Shown: positions 1-8,942 of the stretch, one piece after another
Layout of the letters: each line of letters starts with the position of its first letter
Position numbering within the stretch: the stretch's first letter is position 1
NCBI RefSeq assembly: GCF_001467895.1
Contig: NZ_LNYO01000013.1
Coordinates: 662,686 to 726,685, forward strand
DNA: 64,000 nucleotides
Direction: 5' to 3'
Origin: Legionella nautarum
GTDB taxonomy: Bacteria > Pseudomonadota > Gammaproteobacteria > Legionellales > Legionellaceae
The notes under the pieces: generated by a model
The model's input: only the letters and a program-made list of their open reading frames with translations
What the model was told of the DNA's origin: nothing
Databases searched by the model: none
Translations under genes and position numbers: made by a program

Positions 1-1380
1 TGTATAGCGCGAAAACAACCTGTTTTGGTGGGTACCACATCAATTGAAACGTCTGAGTTAGTGAGTAACCTACTAAAAAAAGTGGGTGTGAAGCATCAAG
101 TACTCAATGCGAAATTTCACGAAAAGGAAGCACAAATTATTGCTGAAGCAGGTAGGCCAGGTGTCGTAACTATTGCTACTAATATGGCAGGACGCGGTAC
201 TGATATTGTTTTAGGGGGGAGTTTATCCGCTGAATTAGCTGCTTTACCAGAAGAGGCTAGTGAGGCTGAGCGTGAAGCAATAAGAAAAGATTGGCGCGCC
301 CGCCACGAAGCTGTGATTGAAGCTGGTGGTTTACGTATTATTGGTTCCGAGCGTCACGAGTCAAGACGTATTGATAACCAGCTTCGCGGTCGCGCAGGGC
401 GCCAAGGTGACCCAGGAAGCAGCCGTTTTTATCTCTCTTTAGATGATAATTTAATGCGCATTTTCGCCTCAGAACGCGTTGCTTCCATGATGCGACGTTT
501 GGGTATGAAGCCTGGTGAGCCCATCGAACATAATTTAGTTACCAAAGCGATAGAAAATGCACAGCGTAAGCTTGAGGGACATCATTTTGATATCAGAAAA
601 CAACTTCTTGATTATGACAATGTCGCCAATGATCAAAGAAAAGTGATCTATACTCAACGCGCAGCAATAATGGCAATGACGGATCCCAAAGAAGTGGTTG
701 AAGCTATGCGTGAAGAAGTTATTAACGATCTAGTGGATAATTTTATACCGCCACAAAGTTTGGAAGATCAATGGGATCTGGATGGTTTATCGCAAACTTT
801 ATCTGAAGATTTCCAAATTAAAGCCAATGTTAAGCAATGGGCTGAAGAAGATCACAGTATTCAACCTGAACAGATCAAAGAGCGGATTTTTGAGCTTTGC
901 TTAAATCGTTACCGCGAAAAAGAAGAAAGGGCAGGACGTGAAGTCTTAAGTCAATTCGAAAAATCGGTCATTCTACAAACAATGGATAATCATTGGCGTG
1001 AACATTTGGCTTCTATGGATTATTTGCGTCAAGGTATTCATTTACGTGGTTATGCTCAAAAGGATCCAAAACAAGAATATAAACGCGAAGCCTTTTCTTT
1101 ATTTAAGGGTATGTTAGATACTCTGAAATATGACATTGTTCGCATAGTCACTGCGGTTGAGGTTCAAACTGAGCAAGATGTTGATGCTGTTGAACAACAA
1201 CGACGTGCAGAACAAGTGCAAAAAATGACCTTTCACCATCAAGAAAGTTTTGATGATGCTGATGAGAGTAATGTATCTGAAAATACTTTCCGACGTGCGG
1301 AAAGAAAGATAGGTCGTAATGATCCCTGTCCCTGTGGTTCAGGCAAGAAGTACAAAAGTTGCCACGGAAGCTTAGCGTGA
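1..1380 (+). CDS. secA: Protein translocase ATPase SecA, 3' part
   Basis: This is the C-terminal half of SecA, the ATPase motor that drives preproteins through SecYEG. The frame is open from base 1, so the gene begins outside the window. The helicase-like second nucleotide-binding domain is visible early ([10 protein letters not shown], then [11 protein letters not shown] and [20 protein letters not shown]), followed by the helical wing and scaffold regions. The last 20 residues hold the zinc-binding tail [14 protein letters not shown] that contacts SecB and membrane lipids, so the C-terminus is intact. The stop codon overlaps the GTG start of mutT, an order conserved in gammaproteobacteria. 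Confidence 0.98.
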   Translation, partial: CIARKQPVLVGTTSIETSELVSNLLKKVGVKHQVLNAKFHEKEAQIIAEAGRPGVVTIATNMAGRGTDIVLGGSLSAELAALPEEASEAEREAIRKDWRARHEAVIEAGGLRIIGSERHESRRIDNQLRGRAGRQGDPGSSRFYLSLDDNLMRIFASERVASMMRRLGMKPGEPIEHNLVTKAIENAQRKLEGHHFDIRKQLLDYDNVANDQRKVIYTQRAAIMAMTDPKEVVEAMREEVINDLVDNFIPPQSLEDQWDLDGLSQTLSEDFQIKANVKQWAEEDHSIQPEQIKERIFELCLNRYREKEERAGREVLSQFEKSVILQTMDNHWREHLASMDYLRQGIHLRGYAQKDPKQEYKREAFSLFKGMLDTLKYDIVRIVTAVEVQTEQDVDAVEQQRRAEQVQKMTFHHQESFDDADESNVSENTFRRAERKIGRNDPCPCGSGKKYKSCHGSLA

Positions 1381-1769
1381 AAGTTGCTGTAGCGGTTATT
1401 TATGATAAACAAGGCCGTATTTTAATTGCTCAAAGGCCGCTAGATGCTGCTCACGGTGGCATGTGGGAATTTCCTGGCGGAAAATTGGAGTCTGATGAGT
1501 TAGCAGAAACGGCCTTGATTAGAGAAATTAAAGAAGAAGTGGGGTTGGATATTCTTGATTACTCTTTTTTAGGTGAAATTGTGCATTATTACGGTTCTAA
1601 AATGGTCCATTTATTGGTTTTTGCAGTAAAAAAATTCCAAGGAGAACCCTTTAAACGTGAAGCTCAGCTTGATCTACAATGGGTTGAAGTCAACAATCTT
1701 TCTGAATATAGTTTTCCTGAAGCGAATTCCCAAATTATTGAGCTAATAAAGAGCGAGATTGAATTGTAG
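1377..1769 (+). CDS. mutT: 8-oxo-dGTP diphosphatase MutT (Nudix)
   Basis: A Nudix hydrolase that cleans 8-oxo-dGTP from the nucleotide pool and prevents A:T to C:G transversions. The Nudix box is complete: [20 protein letters not shown] followed by EVGL, with the catalytic REIKEE glutamates. The GTG at 1377 is the likely start because it overlaps the secA stop (GTGA) and begins directly with the conserved strand KVAVAVI; an upstream TTG at 1359 would add six residues. The protein is about 130 aa, normal for MutT. Translational coupling to secA matches the gene order seen in E. coli. Confidence 0.93.
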   Translation: MKVAVAVIYDKQGRILIAQRPLDAAHGGMWEFPGGKLESDELAETALIREIKEEVGLDILDYSFLGEIVHYYGSKMVHLLVFAVKKFQGEPFKREAQLDLQWVEVNNLSEYSFPEANSQIIELIKSEIEL

Positions 1770-1796
1770 GCTCGCTGATACTTTATGGAGACTGCA

Positions 1797-2294
1797 ATGA
1801 GGTTGTTTTCCCGGTTGATATCTATCCTATTGATTTACTCTGCTGTTATATCCCTACATGCAGCGACAACAAACTCTAGTGGCAGTTGCCCAGATTTGAA
1901 AGGCTTGGAAGCGATTATAACTGAGCTGGATGTTATAATCACACAAGAGGTTTGCACTAAAAATGTTAAACCTGAAAACATTCAATGGCTGGCCAGGGCA
2001 CTTCTTCCTAAACTAATGAATAAAACATTTCTTGGTGTGGAGCCTCCTCCATTTTGGCAGAGCATAACGAATGAAATCATCACGAACTGTTATACTAAAG
2101 GTAATTTGTGCACTGACAAAATACAGAGTAATTTTGAGAGTTGCCTGATGGAAAAATTTCCTACCGTAATTTGGCAATTAGGTTTATGGCTTGCAGAGAA
2201 TTGTGATGCACTAAATAACAATATTGTTATGAATTGGAATCAAAAAAAACTTGTTGTTAAAGGAATAATTTCTGCTTTTATTGCTAAGTTATAA
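1797..2294 (+). CDS. Hypothetical exported protein
   Basis: An unrecognised protein of about 165 aa. The chosen ATG at 1797 has GGAG six bases upstream; an ATG at 1785 is in frame but overlaps that ribosome-binding site. The N-terminus MRLFSRLISILLIYSAV is a typical signal peptide, with likely cleavage after SLHA. The mature part has six or so cysteines (SCPDL, EVCT, NCYTKGNLC, SCLM, NCDAL), which suggests a disulfide-bonded periplasmic or secreted protein. It lies 27 bases after mutT and may share its transcript. No function can be assigned. Confidence 0.75.
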   Translation: MRLFSRLISILLIYSAVISLHAATTNSSGSCPDLKGLEAIITELDVIITQEVCTKNVKPENIQWLARALLPKLMNKTFLGVEPPPFWQSITNEIITNCYTKGNLCTDKIQSNFESCLMEKFPTVIWQLGLWLAENCDALNNNIVMNWNQKKLVVKGIISAFIAKL

Positions 2295-2503
2295 CTGAGC
2301 TCCGTTTGGTCAATACCAATAAATCCAGTTCGGGCCTTATAAAAAAAGCTCTTTTCATGAGTGCCTTAATTATAAAGACCAATCAGAATTAGAGCTTAAG
2401 GCATCCTAAACAATAAAATACACAATAAGATCATAGATTGACATTTGTGTTTAAATTTACCACAATCAGTTGCTTCTTATTATTGTTGTAGGAAAAATAG
2501 TCT

Positions 2504-3367
2504 ATGGCCCGTAAAAAACAAATTAATCATTCTAGAAATAGCACACCTTTATCATTAAAAAACAAAAAGTGGCAATCTCAATCTCGTGAGGAAAGGGAGT
2601 TTATTGATGAAAACCTTGGAAGAATGAAAAGTCGGATACTCAGAGAAATAAAAGAAAAACAAACTCAAAAAGTTAGAATTGTGTGTTTGCCTAAGACAGA
2701 TGAGGAAAACCTCAATTTATGCCAAAAAATGAGCACGAGATTTAGTCAGAAAGCAAAAGGCATCTTAGTTGGTTTAAAACGAGAATCAGAAGGATTGCCT
2801 CCCAAGCCATTGACCCTTTCAGAGTTAGAGCAGATTCAGGATATACCGTTTCCACCTAATACTACACTTTATATTTCAGGCCACGGAAATAATTTTACCC
2901 TATCTGAACTGACTCCAGAAAAACTTGTTAAACAAGTTTCTGAATTTTTAATTGACACAGGTATTCGGAAAATTAGTTTGGATGCTTGTAATTCGGGAGT
3001 GGCCTATTATCCAGAAGATGTTGCTCATGTTACTGACATTAATTTGGTTAATGCTTTAACTACTTGTTATGCCAAACGATTCAGTCTAGCATTGCATGAT
3101 TCTGGGGTAGAGGGAGTAGAGGTTTTTGGATATAGAGGTAGTATACAAGACGAGAAAATAGGCCATAAAGAAAAAAAAATACATCGTATTTCCACATTCT
3201 TTGCTTCTCATCATAAGTCATCAGAAACAAAAGAAAGGGGATCTAGAGTTAGGGTTGGATATACCGATGGTATTTTAACTACTGAACCAGAACTGACTGA
3301 AGATATTTATATTGAAAAATTAAATACAGAGGGTGAGGCTGAACTGGTTAGGACAACTTATAATTAA
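2504..3367 (+). CDS. Putative clan CD (caspase/C80-like) cysteine peptidase, effector candidate
   Basis: A 287-aa protein without a signal peptide. Two short segments match the catalytic His and Cys strands of clan CD peptidases: TLYISGHGNN (His127) and KISLDACNSG (Cys162), each preceded by a hydrophobic strand and 35 residues apart. In self-cleaving toxin peptidases of family C80 (the CPD of MARTX and large clostridial toxins) the same His-then-Cys pair occurs with similar spacing. The N-terminal ~55 residues are strongly basic and the C-terminus is glutamate-rich (NTEGEAELVRTTYN), as in many Dot/Icm substrates. It stands alone between mutT and dps, within otherwise conserved synteny. The motifs are seen; peptidase activity and secretion are inferred. 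Confidence 0.72.
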   Translation: MARKKQINHSRNSTPLSLKNKKWQSQSREEREFIDENLGRMKSRILREIKEKQTQKVRIVCLPKTDEENLNLCQKMSTRFSQKAKGILVGLKRESEGLPPKPLTLSELEQIQDIPFPPNTTLYISGHGNNFTLSELTPEKLVKQVSEFLIDTGIRKISLDACNSGVAYYPEDVAHVTDINLVNALTTCYAKRFSLALHDSGVEGVEVFGYRGSIQDEKIGHKEKKIHRISTFFASHHKSSETKERGSRVRVGYTDGILTTEPELTEDIYIEKLNTEGEAELVRTTYN

Positions 3368-3542
3368 GTAGAATTAGCTGTTTTTGCAACTGAGCCAAAA
3401 ATATTTCACTATTTGGCGTTTAGGTTAAGGGAATTAGTCTATGCTTTTAAAATACATGGGTGAAGCCTGAGTTCGAATTTTCATCCATTTGAATAATAGC
3501 TAAGACTTTAGTTGAGCTATCTAATTAAATATAGGAGCTGAT

Positions 3543-4037
3543 ATGAAAAAAATAGAATTCCCTAAACTGGCTACTCCCAACGATTTGGACGTCAAAGATC
3601 GTAATGCCATTGCAAAAGTTATTAATCCACTCGTAGCAGATACGTTTGCTTTGTATGTAAAAACAAAGAATTTTCATTGGCATATGTCAGGAAGTCATTA
3701 TCGTGATTACCATCTTTTATTGGATGAGCAGAGCGACCAAATTTTTGCAATGATCGACGTTTTGGCTGAACGTGTTCGCAAACTGGGCCAAAAAACCATT
3801 CACTCAATTGGCCAGATTAAAGAATTAACAACAATTAAGGATAATAATGAAACGTTAGCAGCCGATGAAATGCTAAACGAACTTCTCCAAGACAATCGCA
3901 ATTTTGCCACCCAAATGCGCGCTGCCCATGCGGTTTGTAGCAAGAAAAATGATGTTGCTACAACAAGTTTGTTAGAAAATTATATCGACGAAACAGAACG
4001 CCGGATTTGGTTTTTGTTCGAAACCATTGCGAAATAG
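3543..4037 (+). CDS. dps: Dps-family ferritin-like DNA-protection protein
   Basis: A 164-aa Dps protein, a dodecameric mini-ferritin that oxidises and stores iron and shields DNA during starvation or peroxide stress. The inter-subunit ferroxidase motif is present: KNFHWHMSG around residues 40-48, then DEQSDQIFAMIDVLAERVRK with the conserved Asp and Glu ligands. Length is typical. An AGGAG lies just before the ATG. It is a single-gene unit, convergent with zapD. No OxyR or RpoS site could be read with confidence upstream. Confidence 0.93.
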   Translation: MKKIEFPKLATPNDLDVKDRNAIAKVINPLVADTFALYVKTKNFHWHMSGSHYRDYHLLLDEQSDQIFAMIDVLAERVRKLGQKTIHSIGQIKELTTIKDNNETLAADEMLNELLQDNRNFATQMRAAHAVCSKKNDVATTSLLENYIDETERRIWFLFETIAK

Positions 4038-4056
4038 CGAGTTGATTCAGGTAGAT

Positions 4057-4130
4057 CCCTCGTTGGGCGCAGAATGTGTGACTTATTGTTTGGCAATTAG
4101 CTTCATTTATTGCACCCAGTGTAGCGAGGG
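4057..4130. repeat. Imperfect inverted repeat between dps and zapD
   Basis: The arms CCCTCG (4057-4062) and CGAGGG (4125-4130) are perfect complements and are followed inward by partly complementary TTGGGCGCA and TGCACCCAG. The repeat sits between convergent genes, so it could be a bidirectional terminator or a dispersed intergenic repeat. There is no T-tract. Confidence 0.4.
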
Positions 4131-4147
4131 CTTTCCAGAAGTTAAGC

Positions 4148-4894
4148 TTATAACTGACAAAGCGCTAAATAAAGCTTTGCCTCAGTCTCCCGAACTTCTC
4201 GCATCGTACTCACTTCACATAAGCGCAAACTGAGTCCATGATGGCCTAACTGCATGCGAGGAACTATGCCAAACGATTTATCGATTTTTAATAAAATAAG
4301 ATGGCAAGATGTCTTAGGCGGTAAAGGGCGTTGAAAATAACCATTAAACATATCAATTTTATCGAATTGCGCAGTGTTTCTTATCAAAGACAAATACAGG
4401 GTCACCGTACTATGCAAAGCTCGTAAATTATTTAACCAAATAGCAAGATCACGTTGTCTGATGACAGGATTCGATTCTAGCCATAATAAAAGGGGTGGAG
4501 AATACATTTCACAATCATTTGATTGTGCAGGTTGAGCCAGTTTGATTGCTTGCAAGAAAGGATTATTGTGTATGTTTTCCCCAAAACGACCTACCGTCTG
4601 AGATAAAATTTGAATCTGTGTGTGCAAGTTAGTATATAAGTCAATTGGAATTTCCACGCGCGATTTATTGAGTGAATGCTGTACACGCATTAATTCTTTT
4701 AAGAACCGACTTTTTAACTCTGGTTTTTCAATTAGTTTGACTATTTCTATAACATTTTTTAAGGCATAGTGATGAATAATAGGATGTGTTTCTTCGCAAG
4801 CCTGATTGATAGTGCGATTTAAATATTCCAACCGCAGTGCAATTTTTGGTAAGAAATGGGTAGCTAGTTCGAAGGTAATTGTATCTTCTTGCAT
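4148..4894 (-). CDS. zapD: Cell division protein ZapD (YacF)
   Basis: A 248-aa ZapD, which bundles FtsZ filaments at the division ring. Recognised from the N-terminus (ITFELATHFLPKIALRLEYL), the central GRFGENIHNNPFLQAIK segment, and from its position next to coaE. It is the last gene of the minus-strand run that begins at bioA, 52 bases after coaE. Length is normal for the family. Stop codon at 4148, convergent with dps. Confidence 0.93.
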   Translation of the reverse strand: MQEDTITFELATHFLPKIALRLEYLNRTINQACEETHPIIHHYALKNVIEIVKLIEKPELKSRFLKELMRVQHSLNKSRVEIPIDLYTNLHTQIQILSQTVGRFGENIHNNPFLQAIKLAQPAQSNDCEMYSPPLLLWLESNPVIRQRDLAIWLNNLRALHSTVTLYLSLIRNTAQFDKIDMFNGYFQRPLPPKTSCHLILLKIDKSFGIVPRMQLGHHGLSLRLCEVSTMREVRETEAKLYLALCQL

Positions 4895-4946
4895 AATAAA
4901 GTTGCTTTCCTTAGCCGGTATATATGCTTTTACGAAATAAATCTCA

Positions 4947-5552
4947 TTATGATGACTTTTGCCTTGCGAATTGTAAATACTGCTGATGCAAAAATTTAAC
5001 TTTTTTCGCTAAATCATTAAGGGAACCATCATTATTGACAATATCATCTGCAAATTCACGATGAGTAGTCTCATTGACTTGAATTGCCAATATGGCTTCT
5101 GCCTGTTCTTGAGTACTTCGATCTCGCTCCATCACTCGCGTAACTTTTTGTTCGTAATCCGCCACAATAAGTAACACTCGATCAAGATAGGGATAATCGG
5201 AACGGCGATTTAAAAGAGGGATTTCAATGACGACATAAGGACCTGTTGAGCGTCTAATCTTTTCTTGGATGAGCTGTCTAATTAATGGATGAAGTAATTG
5301 CTCTAACCAAAGTCGTTGCTTTGGATCTTTGAAAATCATTTCACGGAGTGCAAAGCGATTGAGTTCGCCCGTGGACTGAATAACCGATTGGCCGAAATGT
5401 TCTGCAATGGTGATTAAGGCCGGTTGATTGGCTGCGGTTAACTCGCGTGCAGTCTCATCGGCACTAATTACAGCGATGCCATGTTCTTTAAAAAAACGGC
5501 TCACTGTTGATTTTCCGCTAGCAATATTTCCTGTTAATCCTACACAATACAT
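4947..5552 (-). CDS. coaE: Dephospho-CoA kinase
   Basis: The last enzyme of coenzyme A synthesis, phosphorylating the 3'-hydroxyl of dephospho-CoA. The P-loop is at the N-terminus (GLTGNIASGKST), followed by the CoA-domain motif ISADETARELT and the lid region RSTGPYVVIEIPLL. 201 aa, normal length. The 4-base gap to the upstream secreted-protein gene suggests one transcript. A coaE-zapD pair is common in gammaproteobacteria, usually with pilD; here a pilD homologue is not adjacent. Confidence 0.95.
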   Translation of the reverse strand: MYCVGLTGNIASGKSTVSRFFKEHGIAVISADETARELTAANQPALITIAEHFGQSVIQSTGELNRFALREMIFKDPKQRLWLEQLLHPLIRQLIQEKIRRSTGPYVVIEIPLLNRRSDYPYLDRVLLIVADYEQKVTRVMERDRSTQEQAEAILAIQVNETTHREFADDIVNNDGSLNDLAKKVKFLHQQYLQFARQKSS

Positions 5553-5556
5553 AAAT

Positions 5557-5991
5557 TTACTCTTGTGAATTTAAATTTTTACAAGTCATCAAATTAATAT
5601 AGCAAGTATCTGGAAATGAACTATGTTGTTGGCAATAGGATTTCGCTGCTATTGCTGCATCATCTCGATCAGCGTGAGCATTACTAGGCCATTCTTTCGC
5701 TGTTTGATCAAGCGCGATACATTGCCACTTTGGACGAGTTGATATACCGTTAACAAATTCTTCGCAGGCTGCTTCAGATACTTTGCAGCTAGTTGGAATC
5801 TTACTTTGTTTTTTACATTCATCAAAGGCTTTATGAATGGCAGTAATTTCATAGCTACTATTGATAACCCATTCCATATTTTCTGCATCATGGGCGCTAC
5901 AGGTCCAATAATTACCATTTGAAAGATCAGCTGCCATCGCGAGAGAAAAAATAGAGCAGAATAGGAAAAGAATTATGAAAGATTTATTCAT
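5557..5991 (-). CDS. Exported Cys-rich protein with internal duplication
   Basis: A 144-aa protein with a clear signal peptide (MNKSFIILFLFCSIFSLAMA). The mature part contains two copies of a roughly 50-residue unit: YWTCSAHD..MEW..C....IPTSC...EAAC and KWQCIALD..KEWP..C....FPDTC...MTC. Each copy has four cysteines in matching positions, so disulfides are likely. The pattern resembles DUF4189-like periplasmic modules, but I do not assign it firmly. Its ATG overlaps the stop of the EAL gene, so it is probably co-translated with it. A link between this protein and the phosphodiesterase is inferred from arrangement only. Confidence 0.8.
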   Translation of the reverse strand: MNKSFIILFLFCSIFSLAMAADLSNGNYWTCSAHDAENMEWVINSSYEITAIHKAFDECKKQSKIPTSCKVSEAACEEFVNGISTRPKWQCIALDQTAKEWPSNAHADRDDAAIAAKSYCQQHSSFPDTCYINLMTCKNLNSQE

Positions 5992-7547
5992 TTCGGTGCG
6001 CCTTCTTCAATGATTTGTACTAAACGTTCATAAGACAAGGCTTTTGCAAAATACCATCCTTGCATAAAATTAATGTTATTTTTAAGTAAAAAATGGACTT
6101 GTTCTTCAGTTTCTACACCCTCAGCAATAATATTGAGCTCCATGCATCTTGCCATGTGGATAATTGCTTGATTGAGTGTCTCGGTAACAGCGCCAGTGCC
6201 GATAGCTTGTATGAAAATTTTATCAATTTTGAGATAATTAAAAGGGAAATGTTGTAAGTATTTTATGCTTGCATGGCCGGTACCGAAATCATCAATGGCT
6301 AAAGAATAACCCTTTGCCCTTAAGTCATGCATCTTGGATGCAATCTGTGGGTCGTTTTGATCTAAAAGTTCTCTTTCGGTTAACTCCAACATTAATTGAT
6401 GTGGGAGAATTTTATAATCAGCACATAATTCATAAAATTGCATGAAAAAATCTCTATCAGAAAAATGGTTTGCTGACAGGTTAAATGATAAATAAAAATT
6501 AGGCTGACGTTTAAGAAAAAAATGAGATTGTTGAAAAGTTTTAGCAATTAATTGCAGAGTAATAGGCACAATCAATCCTGATTTTTCTGCATCACCAATG
6601 AAGGAATCGGGCATAATAATTTCATTTGAATCGGTTTGCCACCGGAGCAGCACTTCAGCACCGCAAAAACGGCCTGTAAAATTATCACGGATAGGTTGAA
6701 AAGCAGGTTGAAAATGATTTTGTTTAAGGGCGTTAGATAAAGCATAGTGTAAAGAATAGCGATTATTGAGCATGGCCCGTGATTTAAGATAAATGAGCGA
6801 AGAAACAAGTGAAATAACGAGAAGCAAGGGTAGTTCTTGATAGAAAAAAGATGCAGTTAACTTGACAGGACTTGCTACAATAATAATTTTAATATGCGCC
6901 AAACTTTGTAGAGGCGTTTCGACTGTATAGCTTTTTGTATTAGTTATGGAAGAATCATTACCAACAACCAGTAAATTTTTCTTGAGATTAGAGTCGAATA
7001 GGACTATTTGCTCATCACTAGTAGGAACGGATTTCAATAGTTCCATAAAAACACTCTTAACAATATAAGTACCAAGATAATATTTGCCCAACTGCTGCTG
7101 CAATAAAAAAGCCGGTACTTTGTCTGAGCCAATAGTAATGGGGCCCCTTAGAACCGGTGTTCGTTCTGGAAGCGATGGAAGAGCCAGTTGAGGAGTGAGC
7201 GTTGAGCAAATTATTTTGTTTTTATTATCGCTGAGTACTGCTGCAGAAATAGCAGGATTACTAAAATTTAGATTATACAAATAAGGGAGCAGATCATTTT
7301 GACAGTTTTTGAGCTCACGACCATATAAAGGGATTGAATAGATTGAGTGAAATACTGTATCAAGTAGTGCATCAAATTTAAGACCAAGCTTATTAGCGCT
7401 GAGCTCTAATTGCTGCTGTTTTTGCAGTCGATAGTTATACCATTGATGATGAACTACGATAATTAAAAATAAAATTGTTAAGAGAGGCCATAAAAAATTC
7501 AATGTCCGTTGGGCTTTATCATGTTTCCTATAAATGTTGGTTTTCAT
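5988..7547 (-). CDS. CSS-motif membrane c-di-GMP phosphodiesterase (EAL domain)
   Basis: A 519-aa protein with two membrane segments (about residues 17-33 and 236-252) that flank a periplasmic domain of the CSS type; the domain carries NCQNDLLPYLYNL and a cysteine in KIICSTL, the pair expected to form the redox-sensing disulfide. The cytoplasmic C-terminal half is an EAL phosphodiesterase: GAEVLLRW (EVL variant of EAL), LELTERELL, AIDDFGTGHASIKYL, LKIDKIFI and IIAEGVETEEQ are all present, so c-di-GMP hydrolysis looks intact. No GGDEF domain is fused. It follows bioA by 7 bases, which makes a c-di-GMP enzyme part of the biotin-controlled arm. Confidence 0.92.
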   Translation of the reverse strand: MKTNIYRKHDKAQRTLNFLWPLLTILFLIIVVHHQWYNYRLQKQQQLELSANKLGLKFDALLDTVFHSIYSIPLYGRELKNCQNDLLPYLYNLNFSNPAISAAVLSDNKNKIICSTLTPQLALPSLPERTPVLRGPITIGSDKVPAFLLQQQLGKYYLGTYIVKSVFMELLKSVPTSDEQIVLFDSNLKKNLLVVGNDSSITNTKSYTVETPLQSLAHIKIIIVASPVKLTASFFYQELPLLLVISLVSSLIYLKSRAMLNNRYSLHYALSNALKQNHFQPAFQPIRDNFTGRFCGAEVLLRWQTDSNEIIMPDSFIGDAEKSGLIVPITLQLIAKTFQQSHFFLKRQPNFYLSFNLSANHFSDRDFFMQFYELCADYKILPHQLMLELTERELLDQNDPQIASKMHDLRAKGYSLAIDDFGTGHASIKYLQHFPFNYLKIDKIFIQAIGTGAVTETLNQAIIHMARCMELNIIAEGVETEEQVHFLLKNNINFMQGWYFAKALSYERLVQIIEEGAPK

Positions 7548-7554
7548 TTAACCC

Positions 7555-8859
7555 TTACTTATAGAGCCTTCTTATAGAGTTTAGGGTGATTTCTGCTAAT
7601 TTCTCAATGGTTTTATTCTCAATATTTAATGGTGGAAACCAGTATAAAGTATTTCCTAAGGGTCTTAAAAGAGCACCTAGCTCAAGCGCTTCTTGATACA
7701 ATTGAAAACCGGTTCTTTTAGTGCCGCAATCGACTAAATCTGCCGCAACAATTGCGCCTACAGAGCGAATGTTCGTTAATTTTCCAGTTATTGATGCTAG
7801 TTCATGAAATTGTTGCTGCATAATTTGACTCAGTTGTTGCGCGCGTTCAATTAATTTTTCCGTTTCCATCACGTTGAGTGTTGCAAGGGCAGCGCTAATT
7901 GCAAGTGCATTACCTCCGTAGGTATGAGAATGCATAAACGTTTTGCCCTTTTCATAATCGTCGTAAAAAAGTTCATAAATTGGATGATCAACCAGTACGC
8001 AACTGAAGGGTATTGAGCCTGAGGTTAGGCCTTTTGATAGGCAAATTAAATCAGGTTTTACTTCGGCATGCTCGCAAGCAAACCATTTTCCAGTTCTGCC
8101 TAACCCAGTCATTATTTCATCGGCAATGAAATAAATCTCATGTTGTTTCGCCCAGTGAGCTAATTTTTTCAAAAAATCTGCACTATAGCAGCGCATACCA
8201 TTTGATCCTTGGACAATAGGCTCAACAATAATTGCGCAGATACTGTGTTTAATCTTTTCTAATTGCTCAAGAATGGTTGGCCAATATTCTCCCGAGTCTT
8301 TCCATAAAGGATCGTTTTTACTAGAAACATAGGGTAAGGGCTTGAGAAAATGGCATTGCACACCGTAGCCTTCATAAGGCTTTTTAAAAATTCCTAAATC
8401 GCTAACACTCATGGTAGCGAAAGTCTCGCCATGATAGCTGTTTTGCAGAGAGATAAACTCATTGCGCTGCGGCCTTCCCTTGAGTTGGTTCGCATGAAGT
8501 GCAAGTTTCATCGCAATTTCCACAGCACTAGAACCATCGCTAGCAAAGAAAACATGTTGTAGCTTAGAGATTTCAGCCATTTTTTCACCGAACTCCACTA
8601 AAGCGGAATGCGTTGTGTGCGCAGAAATGATGTGTTCAAAAGAATCCAATTGCTCTTTAAGTGCTGCAATAACGGCAGGATGACCATGACCTAACGATTT
8701 ACACCACCAACTAGAAATGGCATCAATTATTGGTCCTTTGTCGGTATAGAGATAACTTCCTTGGGCATGGTTTACGATCAAAGGAGGGCATTGTTGAAAA
8801 TCTTTCATCTGCGAACAGGGGTGCCAAATATGGTTTAAATCTCTTTCAATTAATCGCAT
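7555..8859 (-). CDS. bioA: Adenosylmethionine-8-amino-7-oxononanoate aminotransferase
   Basis: A PLP-dependent aminotransferase that converts KAPA to DAPA with S-adenosylmethionine as amino donor, the third step of biotin ring assembly. Seen in the sequence: the family start IWHPCSQMKDF, the DAISSWWCKSLGHGHP segment, the PLP aspartate in YFIADEIMTGLGRTG and the Schiff-base lysine in LICLSKGLTSG. 434 aa, normal length. Its start codon directly abuts the BirA-type operator, and the gene is divergent from bioB. It heads a tight minus-strand run down to zapD. Confidence 0.96.
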   Translation of the reverse strand: MRLIERDLNHIWHPCSQMKDFQQCPPLIVNHAQGSYLYTDKGPIIDAISSWWCKSLGHGHPAVIAALKEQLDSFEHIISAHTTHSALVEFGEKMAEISKLQHVFFASDGSSAVEIAMKLALHANQLKGRPQRNEFISLQNSYHGETFATMSVSDLGIFKKPYEGYGVQCHFLKPLPYVSSKNDPLWKDSGEYWPTILEQLEKIKHSICAIIVEPIVQGSNGMRCYSADFLKKLAHWAKQHEIYFIADEIMTGLGRTGKWFACEHAEVKPDLICLSKGLTSGSIPFSCVLVDHPIYELFYDDYEKGKTFMHSHTYGGNALAISAALATLNVMETEKLIERAQQLSQIMQQQFHELASITGKLTNIRSVGAIVAADLVDCGTKRTGFQLYQEALELGALLRPLGNTLYWFPPLNIENKTIEKLAEITLNSIRRLYK

Positions 8860-8891
8860 GTGTTAACCTAGGTTTAAATTTTGGTTGACAA
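8860..8891. promoter_or_regulatory. BirA-type biotin operator between bioA and bioB
   Basis: Two inverted 9-base arms, GTGTTAACC at 8860-8868 and GGTTGACAA at 8883-8891, are separated by exactly 14 bases. This matches the BirA box of gammaproteobacteria (TTGTnAACC, 14-16 bases, GGTTnACAA). It lies in an 83-base divergent bioA/bioB gap, starts one base upstream of the bioA start codon and overlaps the -35 of the bioB promoter. Biotinyl-AMP-bound BirA would therefore be expected to shut both arms. Confidence 0.88.
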
Positions 8892-8912
8892 GAAATGGAG
8901 TCACTCTATCAT
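8885..8912 (+). promoter_or_regulatory. bioB promoter
   Basis: A perfect -35 TTGACA at 8885-8890 and TATCAT at 8907-8912, spaced by 16 bases. The -35 lies inside the right arm of the BirA operator. The bioB GTG follows about 30 bases later. Confidence 0.7.
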
Positions 8913-8942
8913 GTTCGACAGATTAAAAAAAAGGGGTGAATA

